A stretch of DNA of 64,000 nucleotides, taken from the NCBI GenBank assembly GCA_004154925.1, contig QJNS01000157.1:1-64000 (forward strand). The letters run 5' to 3'. The DNA comes from Monosporascus cannonballus. Lineage: Eukaryota > Ascomycota > Sordariomycetes > Xylariales. Positions 60,061 to 64,000 of the stretch are shown piece after piece (within the stretch, counting starts at the first letter, position 1; each line of letters opens with the position of its first letter). A program made the translations under genes and the position numbers. The notes beneath the pieces are model-generated. The model did no database searches. It saw nothing but the letters and a program-made list of their open reading frames with translations, and was not told where the DNA came from.

Positions 60061-63000
60061 ATGGCTTGGGTAGCTAACATGTTTTCGTGGTTAGCGTCCC
60101 TCGGCCGAACGGTCGGTGAAGGGCAAGGTAGAGCCATGTCTCCCTCACCCGGAGATGAGGTCAGACCGCACCAGGACTCCAACTTGAAGGGCACTGGAGG
60201 AGGCGGCCTTGCCAGCGTCTTCAAGGGCCTTGCGGGTGCTGCCAAACTGAACAAGCCTCTCCCGAGTTCTCTGCAGGCTGTCCAGATCGCCCAGCACCTC
60301 AGTTCTTCCTCGACGGCCGCGGACGCATTGCCGCCTCATCAGATCGAGGGGTTTGAGAAGCTGAAGAATGGGTCACTCGGCGAGCGTGTTGCTGCCGCTG
60401 ACACCTTGCGTTATGCGGTGGCTGACTACCCTCTGAACCCCGTACGCTTCAACCGCCTAAGTGATACTCCTATCAGTAGCTATGCTGACTGCAACGAATA
60501 TAGGTACTTGATATATGGTATGCAGCCAAAGATCTGATCGAGCCGTCCAATGCTGCGCCTACTCGCCTGGCTGGATGGCAACTTCTCACTGAATGCGTTA
60601 AACATCCCTCATCGACCGATCTCGAGCGGATGGAATATTTTCGTACCATTTCTGCCCCGGCGAACCTCGAAGATTTCCATTTGCAGCTTGCCGCCCTCGT
60701 CGATTTGACGAATCACGGACGGAATATTTCCGGCTTCTACTATGACGTCTTCCCCCTCCTGACCGGATGGCTCAGGTCAAAGTTTCATGACGTGAAGGCT
60801 GCAAGAAAGAAGCAAGGTTCACGCCCACAAGGAAAAGCTGTTGCCACCGCAGAAGATAGGGACTTCGCGCAGCTCTTTTCCTTCATTACAAGTGTAATCA
60901 AGTTCAACTTCAATGTTGCGGATGATGATGCTGCAGAGGCCCTGATAGACGCTCTACTCGATATCTGCTTGAAGACCAGCGTTGAGGAGGATCTCCGGGC
61001 CTGCATTGGCGTTATGGAAGCCATTGTGACCTTCGGCGCTATACCGGCAGGAAAGCTCAAACGCTGTGTTCACGTACTGAGCTCTATCTATTACATGGTT
61101 GGGTCCCTTCAGAGGGAGGCCTGGCACACGTTCAGCATTCTCTGTCGGTCTCATAACGGACAGGCAACTGTGCGACTGCTGCTCGAGGTTTTGAAGAATG
61201 TTCCGGAAGATGCGGACAAGAGCGCGGAGAATATCAGGGAGGTTAGAGGGGCCATTTCGATCCTCCAAAAGCTCTTGTCGAAAAGCTCGGAGAAAGGTTA
61301 CCCCGCGGTATCATACACTCTTTTGGTTGATGGCCTCACCGCTGTAGTCAAAACTACATCCGCCCGGAAGGTACATGTTGATATCCTCCGGCTGACGAAT
61401 GCGCTTTTTTGCGACGGTCACGGCAATGTCAATGACATGCTGGATAACGAGGATTGGGGCCCCTTGCTCGATGTAGCTGCCGCGTGTAGTAAACTGCCCC
61501 ACGAAGGAGGCGAAGCACGGATCGTGGATGACTCGGTGACGAAGGACAAAGCTGCGGAGTTGAAGAGACTGGTCGCGCGGATTGAGGAGATCCTTGAGAA
61601 ACAATCCAACACCTTATTTCAGAGACACGACTGCATCTTCTTCTTCGCTAAGATCCATCGCGAGCTTCCGGACTCGGCAGCAATGCTAGTTCTAAACTAC
61701 GCCAAAGAATTGAGGTGTTGCTTCCCTTCAGATCCGGATTGGGACTCGAATTTGGACTTGGTTCTAGATGCATTCTTCAGCAACAAGGATCGATCGACGG
61801 AGATCCGCTCTAAGGCCCTGCAAATTGTCACTGAAGTTTATGACATGATTGAGCTCATAAATGATCAGATTGGGCCTAACTTCGTGCCTGACCTGATGAA
61901 AAGGTTGCTTACGGACGTAGCGGACGAAACTGATATCCTGCTGCTCAAAGAACTCGTCTCATTCTCTGCTGCTATCGCCAGCACCGCGGACTTGCCATTA
62001 TTCTACTACATTGTTGACACGCTTCATGATATCGTGGGCAGGGACGGGTTACAGTCCACCGGATCCTCATCGCTTCCGCACAGCAGCGAGCGACGGACAT
62101 CGTCCGAAGATGCGAATCACGCAGAAAAGCAGACACCCTCAAACGTGGTCACAACGGGTTACGTTCAAATCTTCATGAGCGTGATGAATTACGACGTCAC
62201 CAAAGCAACCCGACTATTTCACTTGTTGGTATCGATCGCTGGGTCCGATCGCAGTGATGCTGATGCCCGCCTGACCGCAATGAAGTTACTCTTCCGTCTA
62301 CGAGCGGACTGGGCCAACCGCATTTATATAATTCTGGACACCGAATCGACTGGTCTGGCATCTCTGCTGCATCGCACTGGAGTGTCACTGGCACGGAAGC
62401 ATGCTGAAGAAGCGGCTAGCTCGAGTCGATTCTCCAGAACCGATGCCGGAAGCGTAACCCGGGCGTCCCGTGGTGTATCCTTCAGCCAAAGTCAACCGCA
62501 AGATCGGGGATTCACAATGCGATCAGCTAGCGGCGCAAAGGCGACTCTGGCGAGACGGCATTTATGGACATTGGATGATTCGGAACCTCTTCCGGAGGCT
62601 GTGTCGCAAGCAGCAAGCCCTGCCCTACGTTCCAATGCCTCTAAATCTCAATCTGATGGGTCGGCTGAAGGCACCACATTGGACATTGGGCTATGGCTCG
62701 AGACCGTCTTGAGTTTACTTCAGCAAGGCTGTGATTGGGAGATATACAGTTTCGTGTTAGTCCACCTACCTTCGCAGCTTAGCAACCACGCCATCTTCGA
62801 GGATGCGGTACCGCAGTTGCAGGAGCTGCGACGGACAGTCTGTGAGCAGATTAACAAGAATGCCTTCCAAGAACCCCCAGCGGCCTACGGGTTGCGTCGG
62901 GCGGACGTGGCCATCTGCTTGTTTCACACCCTTACGATGATTCTCAGCTACCATAAGCATTTCCAGAAGGCGGAGGAAGACGAGATCGTTCGCGCTTTTG

Positions 63001-64000
63001 TGCAAGGTATAGCAACATGGGAGCGAAGTGCAAAGTGTTGCATACACGCCCTTTCCATCTGTTGTCACGAACTGCCCACGTCGACCGGCAAAGTTCTGGT
63101 AACAATCTTGCAAAGGATGGCACAAATTATTACGCAGCCTCAAGTTGCCATGCATATCCTGGAGTTCCTGGCCTGTCTTTACCGTATTCCTTCTCTGTAC
63201 GTCAACTTTCGAGAAGAGGAATACAAGATCGTGTTTGGAATCTGCTTCCGCTATGTGCAGTATGTTAGGGACAAGAAGCAACATTCCAAGACGAGCTACA
63301 TCAGCGACTCGTCAGCTACAGCGCCGCCCACGGCCACTACTTCGGACAGCCAGTCCCGCCCAAACGCATCAGATGATCTACCCCAGTACGTGTATGCCCT
63401 GGCCTTTCAAGTTATCACGTACTGGTTCCTCGCGTTGAAACTTCAGGACCGCGCGAACCTGGTTGGCTGGATCGCGAAGAATCTCTTCAGTGATGTCGAC
63501 GGATCTCAGTACTCCGACGACCAAGCCCAGATCACGATCGACTTCATGCAGAGAGCTACGTATGCGGATGTTGACGAGTCTGAATCTGACCCCCTCTTCA
63601 CGTCAGAGAGGTTCGGTGAGATCCAGAAGAAGAGGTGGCTAATTGGGAACAGCATCGTGACCATCGAGCAAGCTACCAGTACAGGGTGGGCTCAAATTAC
63701 TAAGCGTCATCCTTCCGGGACCTCATCGTACATCATACGAGAAAATTTCAGACCGACGCCACCTCATCAACGAAATCCCGGGGACGCCGTAAGGGAAGCG
63801 AACATGGTGTCGAGTAACAGCGTACTACCGAGTCACTTACTCGTGTTGTTACTAGCTTCGATACCTCAGGGCGCCGACCACGGGCGGCCTATACCCCTGC
63901 CGCTTGATGACTCCATCGATAGGGCGGTGAGGCTATTTGACCACATTCAAACGGTGGACGGCCACAAGGTCGGTGTGATTTACATTGGAGAGGGCCAGAC
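60061..64000 (+). CDS. TSC2: Tuberin/Tsc2 homologue (partial, RapGAP domain continues off the right edge)
   Basis: Tsc2 is the GTPase-activating subunit of the tuberous sclerosis complex that restrains Rheb and TORC1. Exon 1 is 60061-60441 (MAWVANMFSWLASLGRTVGE to ADYPLNP). A 62-nt intron with GTACGC...ATATAG leads to exon 2, which begins at 60504 and stays open to the window end, giving at least 1292 residues. The join reads YPLNPVLDIWYAAKDLIEPS. The N-terminal half is helical HEAT/ARM-like (EALIDALLDICLKTSVEEDL, MEAIVTFGAIPAGKLKRCV). It is followed by the tuberin middle region (LWLETVLSLLQQGCDWEIY, YALAFQVITYWFLAL). The end reads DDSIDRAVRLFDHIQTVDGH then KVGVIYIGEGQ, the opening of the RapGAP domain. 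The catalytic Asn thumb lies outside the window. No frame break is present in about 3.9 kb. Confidence 0.93.

Overview
The window is nuclear DNA of a filamentous ascomycete (Pezizomycotina, most likely a Sordariomycete; class inferred from protein flavour and intron style, not from a search). Genes carry short GT-AG introns of about 45-170 nt with CTAAC/CTGAC-like branch points, are spaced by long intergenic stretches, and encode standard fungal housekeeping proteins. No operons, tRNA, rRNA, CRISPR array or intact transposon were seen.

Layout from left to right: the 5' part of URM1 (minus, runs off the left edge); an AT-rich island; a DUF7708/NACHT/ankyrin NLR-type gene (minus); an FLX1-type mitochondrial FAD/folate carrier (plus); a class II aldolase gene whose frame is broken by single-base indels (plus); a Pro/Ser/Ala-rich protein with an unrecognised Cys/Trp-rich C-terminal region (plus); VPS68 (minus); a KNR4/SMI1 homologue (minus); a 3.7-kb gene-free stretch; exocyst SEC8 (minus); an esterase-like protein lacking its catalytic residues (plus); a hexose transporter (minus); 4.9 kb without a gene; cytokinesis protein CYK3 (minus); a GCK-III (STE20-family) kinase (plus); a decayed cytochrome P450 (plus); APC/C subunit CDC16/Cut9 (plus); a 10-N assembly gap; a disordered protein with one frame break (minus); 6 kb without a recognisable gene but with a 13-bp minisatellite; exportin CSE1 (minus); and the 5' part of a TSC2/tuberin homologue (plus) that runs off the right edge at the start of its RapGAP domain.

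The genes do not form one pathway. Several serve polarised growth and cell division: Sec8 (exocytosis), Knr4/Smi1 (cell wall integrity), Cyk3 and the GCK-III kinase (septation and cytokinesis signalling), and Cdc16 (anaphase). Tsc2 belongs to TOR control, Cse1 to importin-alpha recycling, Vps68 to endosomal sorting, and Urm1 to tRNA thiolation and urmylation. The accessory material is the NLR, the AT-rich island, the P450 relic and the broken aldolase.

Exon boundaries were set by hand from splice consensus, phase and protein continuity. Family names come from recognising the sequences, since no search was run. Nothing here is clearly a new biological system. The items most worth a second look are the esterase-like protein without its nucleophile, the unrecognised Cys/Trp-rich domain, the NLR with near-identical ankyrin repeats, the GC-rich 3' ends of several genes, and the homopolymer frame breaks.
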